64,000 nucleotides of DNA from Todiramphus chloris collaris. Its lineage: Eukaryota; Chordata; Aves; Coraciiformes; Alcedinidae. How positions within the stretch are numbered: the stretch's first letter is position 1; every line of letters begins with the position of its first letter. The stretch spans positions 671,248 through 735,247 of the forward strand of contig JANVCC010000183.1 in assembly GCA_025345505.1 (NCBI GenBank). Reading direction: 5' to 3'. The position numbers and the translations under genes are program-made. Under the pieces are notes generated by a model that searched no databases, had not been told where the DNA came from, and saw nothing but the letters and a program-made list of their open reading frames with translations. Positions 10,500 to 21,600 of the stretch are shown here, one piece after another.

Positions 10500-13400
10500 G
10501 TACGTTCCAACTCTTCCCCTTCAGAGGGATTCCACTGTGACCTTCAACTGCCACAGTGTCACCATCTGACACCTCCAGGTGTCACCTCACAGCTTCAGCT
10601 GGCTGTGCTGCTGCCATCATTCCGACCTGGATTTATACAGAGTTAATTCTGATGTTGTTTCTCTACTGGAAATGACTGGAGTGGGGTTCCATGTGTCTTG
10701 TTCTGTTGTTATGATTATTACCAGCTCCCAGGTATGGGGAAAATCATGTAGGAAGTTAATATTTCTCTATTTTGTCAAGGAGCTTGTGCTTGTTCTGCTC
10801 TGCTGTTGCTGTGCAGCAGGGACAGGTGGGAAAGAGCAGCCTGAAATCATCACCAGCAGAGCTGGGGAGGGTCTGGGACTTGCTTAGTTGCCCCTCTGGC
10901 TTTTCGAGTGGTTTTGTGGTGGTGTTTTTCTCTCTCTTTATTTTATTGGATTCTAAAGCTGTCAGGGAAAATTGAAAGAGCAGTATATTTATTGAGGCCT
11001 CCTGATACTTCATGGCAACCTCAAGGTTGCCCTGAAGAACAGGTACTGTGGGAGAACTTCACCTGTGCTGTGGTGTGTGGAGACAATAGTTTGGTCCCTC
11101 TAGTCACACTGCCCTAGTGTAACACCTGGTTAACAACAACGTACCTGCTTTGTGGACAAAAATATATGGTGTATTTTCAGCGCTCTTCCCGGCAGTTCAT
11201 TGAAGGCCCACCAGGTCCCCAGAAGAAAACCCGATCGATTGGCTCCACAGCAGACCAGGTATGGTGGTTCCACTGGGGTTGGTGCACGTTTGAAGTAGTT
11301 GGTCACATCTCATACCTGTTTCTAGGGCCAACAAACTACGAAAGCTCATGTCCTGTCTGTAGCTCTGTCACTAACTGCCTGAAATTTTCTTTTCAGGGAA
11401 ATGAATCCATAGTGGCAAAGACAACTCTCATGGTCCCCAATGATGGTGGCCCCATTGAAGCTATTTCCACTATCCAGACTGTCCCTTATACTCGGAGAAG
11501 CCGGAGAAAGAGTGGTTGGTGTCGTGTCTTTGTTGTCCTTGTTCTGAACTAACCACTTGATAGGCCAGAGGCTATCCTGAAATGTTCATTACCTCCTCAA
11601 AACCAGGCTGGATGGGGCTTGGAGCAACCTGGTCTAGTGGGAGGTTCCCTGCCCATGGCAGGGGGTTGGAACTGGGGGATCTTTGAGGTCTCTTCAAACC
11701 CAAACCATTTAATGATTGTTTCCAGGAGCCAGGCACCTGCCTCTCTGATACATTTCCTTTTGAAGCAAATCTTCCAGGATCTGGAGAGCGATTCCATCCC
11801 ATCAACCCTCCTCCTCTTGTGTCTTTCAGGTCCTTTGCAGCCTTGGAGCAGCGAGTCGAGCGTGGGCAGTAAGCAGCTGGAATCCAAACCAGAGACAGAT
11901 ACCTGCAGTACCCCGCAGAACAACGGCGGGGTGAGGCTGCACGACTTTGTATCCAAGACGGTAGGTCCATGAAAAGAACAACTCAAAAAAGCATCTCCTT
12001 CCTTTTTTCTCTGGGCATGATATCAAGTGATTGATAAAAGGCTGTTATGGCTCAAGTCCATGTCACCTGTAGTGGTCAGGGTGTCTGGTATCCTATCCTA
12101 TGCTGGGTTAGCAGGACTACACTGGCCTGGTCAGCCCTACCCTGTGCTAATCTCCTCCCATCGTTGTGCTCTGAATCCTTAGGTTATCAAGCCAGAATCA
12201 TGCGTTCCCTGTGGAAAGAGAGTAAAATTTGGGAAAATCTCTCTGAAGTGCAGAGACTGCCGCGTGGTCGCTCACCCCGAGTGCCGGGAGCGCTGCCCTC
12301 TGCCCTGCATCCCCACCCTGCTGGGCACTCCCGTCAGGATCGGAGAGGTGGGTCTGTGGGGCCAGCTCCACCCCCCAAACGGGGCTGTGTTCGCTCCCAG
12401 TTAGAACGTGCTTGGGCTCCAAGGAGCTGGCCCTCTGCAGAATTGCTGCTGTTGCTCAGAGCTGCACACATGCAAATGAGCTTGTTAACATATCATTCAT
12501 TAACTGGGGTGGTGGGTGGTGTGGGTGTGATGTTTGGAGGGTGTCGAGTTGGGAATGTGGCAGCTCTGGTTGGGCAATCCCGCTGCGCTGATGGTGCGGT
12601 GTCGCTCTTCTCCAAGAAAGAACGTTTGGTTTTTAAGCCTTAATCTCACTCTGAATTCCTGAGAGAGTATTTTCCATTTCTTGAAGACCAAGTATCTTTT
12701 TTTCTTGTTTAATTTTCCTTCCTGCCTCTTAGGGGACCTTGATGGACTTTGTCCCTTCTACTCCTCCCATGATCCCTTCCATCGTAGTGCACTGTGTTAA
12801 CGAGATCGAGCAGCGAGGCCTGCATGAGGTAAAACCCAGAGGAGGTGTGAAACTGGTTGTGGTGTTACAGGAACAAATTGTTACCCCAAATATTTCTTTA
12901 TTGCCTGTGTGTCCAAGTGCTGCTCAGTGGGTGGCTGTGAGTGAGCAACAGCACGTGTGGGGTGCGGAGGGATGTCGGTTGATGCGGTGCCTCCCGTTCA
13001 CAGACGGGCCTTTACCGCGTCTCTGGCTGCGACAAGACCGTGAGGGAACTTAAAGAGAAGTTTCTTAGAGGAAAAACCATCCCTTTGCTCAGCAAGGTGG
13101 ATGATATCCACGCTATCTGTGGCCTTCTCAAGGACTTCCTACGCAGCCTGAAAGAACCTCTCCTCACTTTCCGGTTAAACAAGACTTTTATGGAAGCTGC
13201 AGGTAAGAAATGGCTAAAGGACACCTCAGACTGTCTCCCTGGGCTTGATGGTCACAGGGTGAGCTGAGGCCCCTCTGTGGAGCCCTTGTGTTTGTGGCCG
13301 TGTTGATGATATGCTGGGAGGGTCTCATCTGCTGTGCTCTTGGAAGAGGAAAGAATCAAGTTCTAGCGCTTGGGCAGGGTACGTGATTATCACAGTGGCA

Positions 13401-14983
13401 CGTGAAGCTTCTGGCTTCCTTGTTCCTCAGGCTTCTGTTGGTGTGAGGAGACTCTTACAGCTGTGCTTCTAGGACCAGTTTGAGGTCTAAGCCTTCTTTC
13501 CCCCCTCCAGAAATTTCTGATGAGGACAACAGCATTGCTGCGATGTACCAAGCAGTCGGGGAACTGCCTCAGGCCAACAGGGACACCCTGGCTTTCCTCA
13601 TCCTCCACCTGCAGAGGTATGGCCAAGTGGACCGGTGGCTCTGAAAGAGGGGTGTTGCCACTGCTGCTTTCTCTAATTGGCTCCAATTCCTGCTTGTGAG
13701 CTTAAATCTTTGTGTTCTGGGGAAAAACTGCTTGTTTAGAGGCTGAAGCGTGTGTGGAACGGGGGAGTTGTATGAAGAACAAAGGGGAGAAGCTACTTTA
13801 TTGATTGGTCAGGGGTTTTTTTTTTTCAACATAGGGTGGCTCAGAGCCCAGAGACCAAAATGGACGTTACCAACTTGGCCAAAGTCTTTGGCCCCACAAT
13901 AGTTGCCCACGCGGTACCTGATCCTGACCCCATGACGCTCCTGCAGGACACGAAGCGGCAGCCCAAGGTGGGTCAGCGACGGGACCCCTTGGGTGGCTTT
14001 GTCCTGCTTAAAGAACTCCACTGAGTTGCTGGAGGGAACCCAGGGTGCTGCCTGTCTGGTGTGGGTGTCAAAAGCAGGAGTCAGTTGGTAACGTCAGCGG
14101 CTCACGGGTGTCTCCGTAGGTCGTGGAGCGACTTCTGCTGCTGCCTATGGACTACTGGAGCCAGCTGATGATGGTGGAGCAAGAAAACATCGACCCGGCA
14201 CACGTCATTGAGAACACCAACGCCTACTCCACTCCACAGACCCCGGATGTTCAAGGTAACCCCCAAATGCAGCTGTCTTGGTAGAAATAATGCTCCCCAG
14301 TCAAAGCTGCTCGTGAGACTGTTGGATTAGCCATTCCCCCAGGCTTTGTGGAGCAAGAAAAGCGTGCCAGGAAATGCCAGATTTGTCTGGTATTTCTGAC
14401 AGATGCTCGGGAATATCTAATGTTCCTTGCATGGAATGAAAACTTCATCTGTCCTCACATTGCTCACTCTGCTGCCTCTCTTTTTTTCTGGCAGTAAGCA
14501 TGCTTGGACCCCTCACTACGCCCGAGCATCAGCTCTCCAAGACACCATCATCCAGCTCCCTGTCCCAGAGGGTCCGTTCCACCTTCAGCAGAACCACCCC
14601 CAAGTGAGTGCCTGTGGGCGTTCTCACGGAGCTGTTGGGATGGCTGCAGGTGGTTTGGGTGTTGAAGGAAAACTGAAAATAGACTTCTGGACCCAGTTCT
14701 GGGAGCGGTCCTGATTTACCGCTCCCTTAATTAGCGCTGCAGGAACAGCACGAGCTGCATCGTGGGGAAGGAGCATCATCTTATGGTGGGGAGAGGAGCG
14801 CTTTGCTTGGGAGGTGGGGAACACTGGGCAAAGGGCCTCTGGGGAAGGCAGGCTTGGGCCTCTATCCCTAATCTCAAAGTGATCTTTCTCTACTTCTCTT
14901 GACCTAGATTTGGGAGCAAAAGCAAGTCGTCAACCCAGCTTGGGCATCAGGGCAACTTCTTTGCCTCCCCCCTGCTGAAGTGA
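8571..14983 (+). CDS. RACGAP1: RACGAP1 (Rac GTPase-activating protein 1, MgcRacGAP/CYK4), complete spliced CDS
   Basis: Sixteen coding exons join in frame to 631 codons plus TGA: 8571-8655, 9266-9468, 9829-9965, 10174-10243, 10446-10499, 11181-11258, 11397-11514, 11830-11960, 12183-12347, 12733-12828, 13004-13202, 13511-13616, 13835-13967, 14120-14255, 14495-14603, 14908-14983. Every junction is GT-AG and the reading phase is kept throughout. The product matches vertebrate RACGAP1 from end to end, and the length is one residue short of human (632). Known role: it pairs with the kinesin KIF23 to form centralspindlin at the spindle midzone, recruits ECT2, and acts as a GAP on RAC1/CDC42 during cytokinesis. 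Layout: N-terminal coiled coil (about residues 35-125), PLK1/ECT2-docking segment (about 143-170), C1 zinc finger (286-334), RhoGAP domain (about 350-540) and a Ser-rich tail. The ATG in exon 2 has A at -3 and G at +4. No damaged residue or frameshift is seen. Confidence 0.97.
8770..8965 (+). mobile_element. CR1 3' fragment in RACGAP1 intron 2
   Basis: It shows the CR1 3' landmarks TTGCCCAGGGAAGATG, GCCCATGGCAGGGGGTTGGA and AAGGTCCCTTCCAACTC, with a TTATTCTATGAT tail at 8965. It is of the GCCCATGGCAGG subfamily. Confidence 0.88.
11585..11715 (+). mobile_element. CR1 3' fragment in RACGAP1 intron 8
   Basis: It carries ACCAGGCTGGATGGGGCTTG, TGCCCATGGCAGGGGGTTGG and a diverged CTTCAAACCCAAACC end. 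It is short, sense-oriented and more worn at the tail than the intron 2 copy. Confidence 0.85.
11830..12347 (+). other. RACGAP1: RACGAP1 exons 9-10: C1 zinc finger
   Basis: The C1 signature is complete: His286, Cys299, Cys302, Cys315, Cys318, His323, Cys326 and Cys334, with the spacing H-x12-C-x2-C-x12-C-x2-C-x4-H-x2-C-x7-C. The first His lies in exon 9 and all other ligands in exon 10. In the family this finger tethers centralspindlin to the plasma membrane through acidic lipids. Because all eight metal ligands are present, the finger should fold normally. Confidence 0.95.
12733..14255 (+). other. RACGAP1: RACGAP1 exons 11-15: RhoGAP domain
   Basis: The domain opens with [15 protein letters not shown] (exon 11) and GLYRVSG (exon 12). 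Arg384 in GLYR is the catalytic arginine finger, equivalent to human Arg385. Ser386 and Ser409 match the human Aurora B-site serines 387 and 410. Exon 13 carries [16 protein letters not shown], and exon 14 carries [15 protein letters not shown], the RhoGAP N-x-A-x-V-F-x-P core. The catalytic and structural residues appear intact, so an active GAP is expected. Confidence 0.95.
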
Positions 14984-15300
14984 AGTGGTCCTGGGAGCCC
15001 GTGTCCTTCTAGTGTTTGCACACCAATAGGCATGAGAACCAGAAATGCAAGTCCCCGGCAGTTTACGGAATAAGATTTAGGTTTTTTCTTAAAGATTTTT
15101 ATTTTAAATCCTTTTATCTTTCAGCTTAATTAAGACTTTAATGGGATTTTACTGTGCAATGTATTTTTATTATCTAACGCTCTGCTGAATTTAGTATTGG
15201 CGAGGAAAGTAACTAGCAGGATTTGTTCAAAGTGTTAATAATAATTACAAAAATATATATGCTAGAGGAACTCGGTGACACCTTCTACCCTCGTGAAGCG
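14984..15300 (+). other. RACGAP1: RACGAP1 3' UTR (end not determined)
   Basis: The stretch after the stop codon is AT-rich with T-runs, as is typical of a 3' UTR. I find no canonical AATAAA in the first kilobase after the stop. AATAAG near 15068 and AATATA near 15252 are possible variants. The first canonical AATAAA downstream is at 17967-17972 and the next at 19317-19322, so the 3' end could be here or much further right. Confidence 0.45.
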
Positions 15301-18300
15301 GATCTGACAAAGACTGTAAGTCTATTTTGGTTTTCAGTCTCTAGAGGTGGTTCTTCACCCTAGGGTCAGAAGTGATCAGACTCCCGTCTCTCCAGCAGCA
15401 CCCAGTGCGTTGTCCCCGCCTCGCGCGGCGGTCGTGCAGCCCGCAGCCCTCAGGATGGCACTGTTGGATTGCTCTGCTGGGCAAAAGCTGCTCTCTTTAG
15501 TTACCTGTTGGGCAAACTGGGCCTTCTAAAGAAATGTTTCCTGATGCTGGGTTTACGAGGGGAAAATTCTGTAGAGAACTGTCTGGAAATGCAAACCCGA
15601 AAGATTCCTGGGTACTGCAGAGGAATTGCCAGTGCTGCTCATGCTGCTGAGGGGAGTGAGGGCAGTTTAACAGCAGCCTTGCTTCTGGGAGTCCACCTCA
15701 CCCAGTGCTGTGTGGAAAGACATGGGGAATGTGTACAGAGGTTCATAAAGTGACTGTGGTGAGCTCTGGAAAAACTGTCCTGACCTGTGTGGTGAAGTAA
15801 ACCCAGCTGTTCTCTGGTTCTGGTCTCTGGCTGATGCTTTTTGCTTGTGCTGTGGAGTTTCAACCAGGGCTTGTGTGGTGTCCCAGGAGGGGCTGTGCTC
15901 TGAGCAGCTCCTGCCCCAGGGACTAAAGAACCCCCCCCCAGTTTGTTGCTGGGCTGCAGGATCACGCACTGCGCTGCAGCTCCTGGGTCCGGGGGCGGGA
16001 GGAGAACAAGATTTGGTTCCCCAGTGTTGTACTGGGAGGTGAAGTAGCCTGGGCTGGATGTGGTGGCCTGTGTTGTCTCTTCATTTTGGTTGCTGAGCCC
16101 TGTGAACCCAAAGCTGCTCTTACTGGGAGCTGCTACAAGGATGAAAACCGAGCGCTTACCCCTCTTCTGGGTGTAGCGTCACCGTCACGGAGCCATGGCT
16201 CCTCTTCCACACCACAGCAGACCCAGAACGGGTAGTTTATTGTCAGTGAAAGCCCTTCCTTCAGGACAGGGCCTGGTTAAGCAAGAAAAAGCTTCAGTGC
16301 TATCCAAGTGCCAGGGCTAAGGTGACAGAAGGGGCCGAGGGGCTGTAAATGTGGCATCGCTGGTACCGTTCCAAGGCCAAAGGCTCCATAGGATGCTCAG
16401 ACCTTGGCACTGGGACTGGGTAAGCTGGTTTTGCCTGGATCTGTCCTGACCTGCCTGAAACTCTTTCTGTAGATTGTTCAGCTCGTTTACTTGTAACGGC
16501 AACCGGCAGCTGCTGCCCAAGTGATTTTTAGCAGGTGGATTTGCACAGTGCTGTGGGATGGTGGCTCTGCCTGTGCTCAACCTGAGGTGCCCAACTCCTT
16601 CAGGAGCAGGGAGTGCTGGGGTTGCCCAGGGCCAGCAGGGAGTGCTGGGGTTGCCCGGGGAGTGCTGGGGTTGCCCAGGGCCAGCAGCAATCGCTTGTTG
16701 ATCGGTGAGGAGCAGTTGTGGCAGGTGAGAAAACCCAGGTAGAACAGGGGGTGTATCGGGGTGTAACGTGGCCTTGCAGCTCTGAAGAGAGATTCAAGTA
16801 TAGACAGTAGTAGAAAAATCCCCCCAAACCAGCCCTGAGTAAACCCAGACCTGAGGAGCAAGAGACCATCAACCTCATCTTCCTCCCAGCAATGAAGACC
16901 AAAAAAAAAAACCCCATCAATACATTTTATTTTCTCCCCCTTAGGACACTGAGTCACCGCAGAGATGCAAAGGGAGAGGGGGAGCATTCATCAGAGGAAG
17001 GGAGTAGATGCTTTTGTCTACTGTGTTTATTTTTGTTCTATTTCTGACAACCTTTAGCAGAAATGGAGTCGCTTGGATGGAAGTTGTTAGTGCTGCTGTA
17101 GCTGGATGAATGGGAAGTGATTGCTGGATCTTGATTAGACTGAAGCGTTAATTAACCCCCTGATAAATCCTAACTCTCGAATCCTCCCGCAAGCATCTTT
17201 TGCTGCACTTTGGCTTGCACGAGTCTCTTCCCCCTTGCCAGCCTTGGCCAAGATGAGGCTGGTTGAGCTGGGGGTGGGTGCTTTGACTCCCCGGGGCCGG
17301 GGCTGAGCTGGCAGAAGAGAGGAAAAATCCAGAGCCCAAGTCCCTCGGGCCTCGGCAGCGGCTCTTGGCTCGTTCTGCTGCTCACACTGGGACTGGTTTG
17401 AGGAAGATTAGGGTTCTGTGACTGGCTATTAATAGTGTACAAAGCCTGGATGGGAGTCAAGCATAACAGTGAAGGGGAAAACTACGGAGCACGCAGCCAA
17501 ACAGGAAGCACGGGCACGGCTTGGGGTTGGGAAAGATAAATGGTGGGAAGGAAAAAGCACAAGAGCCGCAATAAGATGCGGAGAAGAAAAATCCCACTGG
17601 CTTTGGAGGTAGCGGGAGAACAGTCCCTGGCTCCAAACCAGGTATGTTTTGGATAAATGATGCTGATCGAATTCTCAGGGCTGATTGAGAGGAAATCCTG
17701 GTGTTTTGGCCCAGGCATTTCCCCAGTGTGGAAAAAACACTCGTCTCTCTGCTTCCCCCTCAGCAAGAGGAAGGGCTTGAAGCAGTGAGGGGCTTCAGCC
17801 CCTCTGGGCTTGGGAACAAACCTGGGCTTCTCCCTATCGGGTCTGAACCTTCTCCCGCTGCTGTTTGCTGCTGCTGGGCAGGGCTGGACCTCCGAGCCCC
17901 AGTTTCCACCCTCTGTGCTCACTGGTGTGCTGATCCACTATCCAAGGTGTGCTGCAGCCCATTGGGAATAAAGAATCTTTACAAGACCAAAGGAGCTGGT
18001 TAGAAAACACCGGTGGGTCAGGGGGCCTGGAGCACTTTATTGCCCAGGAACAGGAGGAACAACAGTCCAGCCCCTCAGCAAAGGGGCTGTGACCCCCCAA
18101 AGTGGTGACGCAGGGAAGACGGAGCCTGGCACGGCCGGGCTGAGAACGGTGCCTGGGGGTTAGGACATTTCAAGGAGATTCAGATGAGTAGCAAAGGCCA
18201 GCACTAAAAATACATCGAGGTGCGGCAGCAGGATTTCCCTGACGGAGTTGGAGTCCTGGCTGAACCTTTAAAATCTTTCTCTTGTTAATTGATCAAACTT

Positions 18301-18499
18301 CCTTGTTGGCATCGAAGTGCAGGTGCGGCTTCTGAGAGGCATCTGTGAGGTTTCCAGTTCCTATGACACCTTTTCAGATCAGTTGAGGCTCTCCAGAGGG
18401 GGCTGCCCAGGCTGGATCCAGGGCCAAGGTCAGTGGCACGAGGTTCAGTCACCCTGGGGTGACCATAACCCCCTGCAGCTCTCCAGGCTGGGGCAGAGC
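15300..18499. other. Intergenic or long 3' UTR, no gene recognised
   Basis: Open frames here are short and overlap in several frames, with no family motif. A canonical AATAAA sits at 17967-17972 and could end an extended RACGAP1 transcript. A small tandem repeat lies at 16610-16687. Confidence 0.5.
16610..16687. repeat. Short GC-rich minisatellite
   Basis: GGAGTGCTGGGGTTGCCC occurs three times, two of them followed by AGGGCCAGCAG. Confidence 0.85.
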
Positions 18500-18658
18500 A
18501 AGTGGAAGGTGGGGGAGTCCCTGTGACCCCTGGAGGGGTTTCCAAGCCCTCTGTGGTGCTGAGGGACAGGGGTCAGGGGTGCCCTGGCAGTGCTGGGGCA
18601 ATGCTTGGGCTCCATGAGCTCCAAGGTCTCTGACAACCAGAACACTTCTGTGGTTCTG
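18500..18658 (+). mobile_element. CR1 3' fragment
   Basis: It runs from GGGGGAGTCCCTGTGACCCC through GGTCAGGGGTGCCCTGGCAG to a diverged tail. It is of the same subfamily as the 7312 copy. Confidence 0.85.
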
Positions 18659-18659
18659 C

Positions 18660-21600
18660 TACTCCAGGGTCTGCTCCTGGCAGTCCTGCGTGTGGCTGTA
18701 GATGCTTCTCTGGGGAGAGAAGGTGGCAGGAGCAGAGTTTTTTTCCCATTCTATCAATCCTTACGAAGGTCTTTGATTCATTCACAGCTTTGTTGGTCCC
18801 TGTACAAACCCCTGGCCCGGAGCTACGCTGACAAAGCCCCTGGGCTCCACCTGCTCAGAAGCTGGAGGATACGCAGGGGAGTGTGGTACCTTTTACTAGA
18901 CCAAAACAGGGAACGTTTCTCCTCGACGGGGGTTTATAACCTTCAACACGACCTCTTTTTGATCATGAGGCAACTGCTTCTCCCTCCAGCCTCCCTTCAG
19001 AGGCTGCCACCAGCAGATGGCAGAGGGTCCCCACGGATGAGCAGGGGACCCAGGGGTGGTGGTGGTGGCTGCACTACCAGACCCTCCAGCCTCTGAAGAA
19101 GCTGCTTTGCTTTTCCACAGCTTTCAGATGATTTTTTTTTTTAACAGTAAGTCCATTTTCCTTCCCCACCCCCTTATTTGGATGAAATATTTGGAAATGT
19201 GGCCGTTTTCCCTTGGATGTAAATAGGGTGGGGGGGAAACAGGGCAGGACTTCAGGGAGTGTGAGCTGCTCCAGGAGGGGATGTGTCCTTCCTCAAAGCT
19301 GAGCTAGGAAAGGCTCAATAAAAATGACCAGGCAGCCAGTTTAAAATCAAGGAAATTTAATTTTTTTTCCCCCATATAATGTTAGATTGCAACAGAGAAA
19401 GCACCCCTGTGAAAAAACAGCCTCTGCCACACCAAAATGCTCGATCTCCTTCTTTTCAACATCTTTGGATGTCCAGCAGAGCTCAGCCTCTCTGTGCAGG
19501 GCTAGAATCTTACCCTCACCCAAGTGACCTGACACTGGAACTGAGATCTATAGGATTCCTCCAGATACAGGTGGCCTGGGTCTCCTGTTTGTTCCATGAG
19601 CATCAGGGGCCATAGAACCACCAGAACGGGACGTGCTTCCCTGGCTGGAGGTGGCAGCTTCACTCCAGATGCTCCTGGTCCCCCCCTAGACTGGCCAGGG
19701 GATGCTTTTGAAACCAGATGCTCCTGGTCCCCCCCNNNNNNNNNNCCCCCCCAGAAGGGACAGGAGATGCTTTTGAAACTGTCTTCTATAACCTGCAGCA
19801 AGAGCTGGGCAGCTTCTCAACCCCTCACAGAGAGCAGGAAAAAAAAGAAAAGGATCTGTTAAATATTTCAAGCTCTTAAGCTGAAATACCTTCCCCAAGT
19901 GCTTATCTCTCCTGAATTAATCTACCTCCAAAAATACGAGGATCCAACTGTCTGTTTACAGCCCGGCGAGCCACGGAGGCCACCGCAAAGGCTCGATCAA
20001 CGCGAGCAAAATAATCCTAGGGAACAGAACACAGGAGATAGCGAGGGGTTCGGTTAACGGACCTCAAAAACCCAGCCCTCGCTGCCTGCTGCCTCCGTGA
20101 CCACCTCGCGCGTTCAAAGGCTACGGCTGCAAAGCGCTGGAAGACGCTCTGATACCAACGAACTCCCCTGGCTCCTCAGGGAGGGCTTCTTATCTCCGAG
20201 AGCAAAGCCTTCCCTTCTATCAGCGCTTAGAGAGACACTCAACTGTCTTCCAACTGCTCTGATGCTGTGATAAGCCCAGAGCCTTTGCTGCTCGGCTGGG
20301 CTGGGAAACTCCAGAGCGCCAGGCGCTGATCTAGGGCAGGCAGCTTGGGAGGAGAGAGCAGCAGCCCCCCCCCCTGCAGCGTGCTTGGGATGCAGAGAAA
20401 TGTTAAGCACTCCCCATTTTGACCCAGCTCGTTGCCCTTCAAGCCATCCCCCAGGACCAGGTAGGGCAGAGCTACCTCCCATAAAGTGGCTCTTACTGGT
20501 GCGGGACCCCTCGCTTAATTCAGCCTCCTCACACCAATGAGGGGGCTGAGCTTTGGGGAGCAAAAGGGACTGGACAGGTCCCGGTCAAGGGGTGCTGAGA
20601 AAGGTTCAGTGCTGTAGAAAATCAGATCCTCTGATTCCAGCAGGCAAGGGCTGGTCCAAAGGCACGTGGTCCTTCTCTTGTGGCATCAAAACAATGCAAA
20701 ATCGCAGTGTTAAGGTGGCGATAAGATCGTGGCAGTCCCACACTGTGATAATTCTGAGCCAAACTCCGAGAGCGATGGGGGAAGAAGAGAAGCTCGAAGC
20801 GATGACAACCCGCCGTGATGTGTAGAAAGAAAGAATAATAGCCAGGGGATGATTTAAACAATGTGTTAATTAAAATAATAGAGATATTGAGGATGAATCT
20901 GTTTCCTGCGCAACTTGGTAAAAACCAGAGTATGGTGCAGTTTGGATGAGTTGAGAGCAGCTGGGGGTCAGAGTAGGGGAAAAGATCCTTGCCAGTGAAG
21001 TGTTCAGGGGCTCTGTACAGGTTTAAGGAGTGTAAAAGTTCTGAAATGTGACTGAGCTTAGAGAAAGTCCCAGAGAAACCAAAGAAAAGGGCTGTTGGAC
21101 AGCGGTGACCAGTCAGTTCAGGACAGCCTTTTATCCCGGGTGTATCTGAGATGACCTGCACCTGATTCTACAGTTCCTTGGGTAGGAGATGGTTTCCCTG
21201 GTAAGGAACAGAGAAATTTCTGGATGTGGAGAGGGGAGGCCGAGGAAACAGCAGATCTGAGCCTTTCCCGAGAGAAACAGCTAATGGGGGGTAGTGTTGA
21301 GAAGGCTGAAGTATGTCAGGCTAACTTCAAAGGGTGATTGATTAGATAAGCATCATAACTGGCATGAGTGGTAAAAAGAGAAGAAATCTCAACATAGGAA
21401 GATAAAAAACAATCTAGAAATGCACTTGCAGTTACGATGCACTTTTGGGTTACTGAGGCACGATGAAATTCACTCAGCAGGCAGGAGAAAGCTCAGAAAG
21501 GAGCCTCCATGAAGGCAGGAATGGTGAAAAACGGTCAAGAAAAACACCAAAGGTCTCTCTTAAAAAGGAGACTGGAGCTCCAAAGAGAATTCCGTGTTGG

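Noticed and set aside
16930..17010. Acceptor-like CCCCCTTAG followed by a short open stretch, a possible alternative last RACGAP1 exon
   Set aside because: The main transcript already ends with the conserved vertebrate C-terminus (FFASPLLK) at 14983, and no support for splicing is visible.
18780..19100. Plus-strand open frame near LYKPLARSYADK
   Set aside because: No homologous family recognised and no splice sites in phase; part of the DNA resembles a worn repeat.
19960..20016. 57-nt minus-strand exon-like segment with a good acceptor (TTCCCTAG)
   Set aside because: The donor (CT then GTAAAC) is weak, the segment is very short and no partner exon was found.
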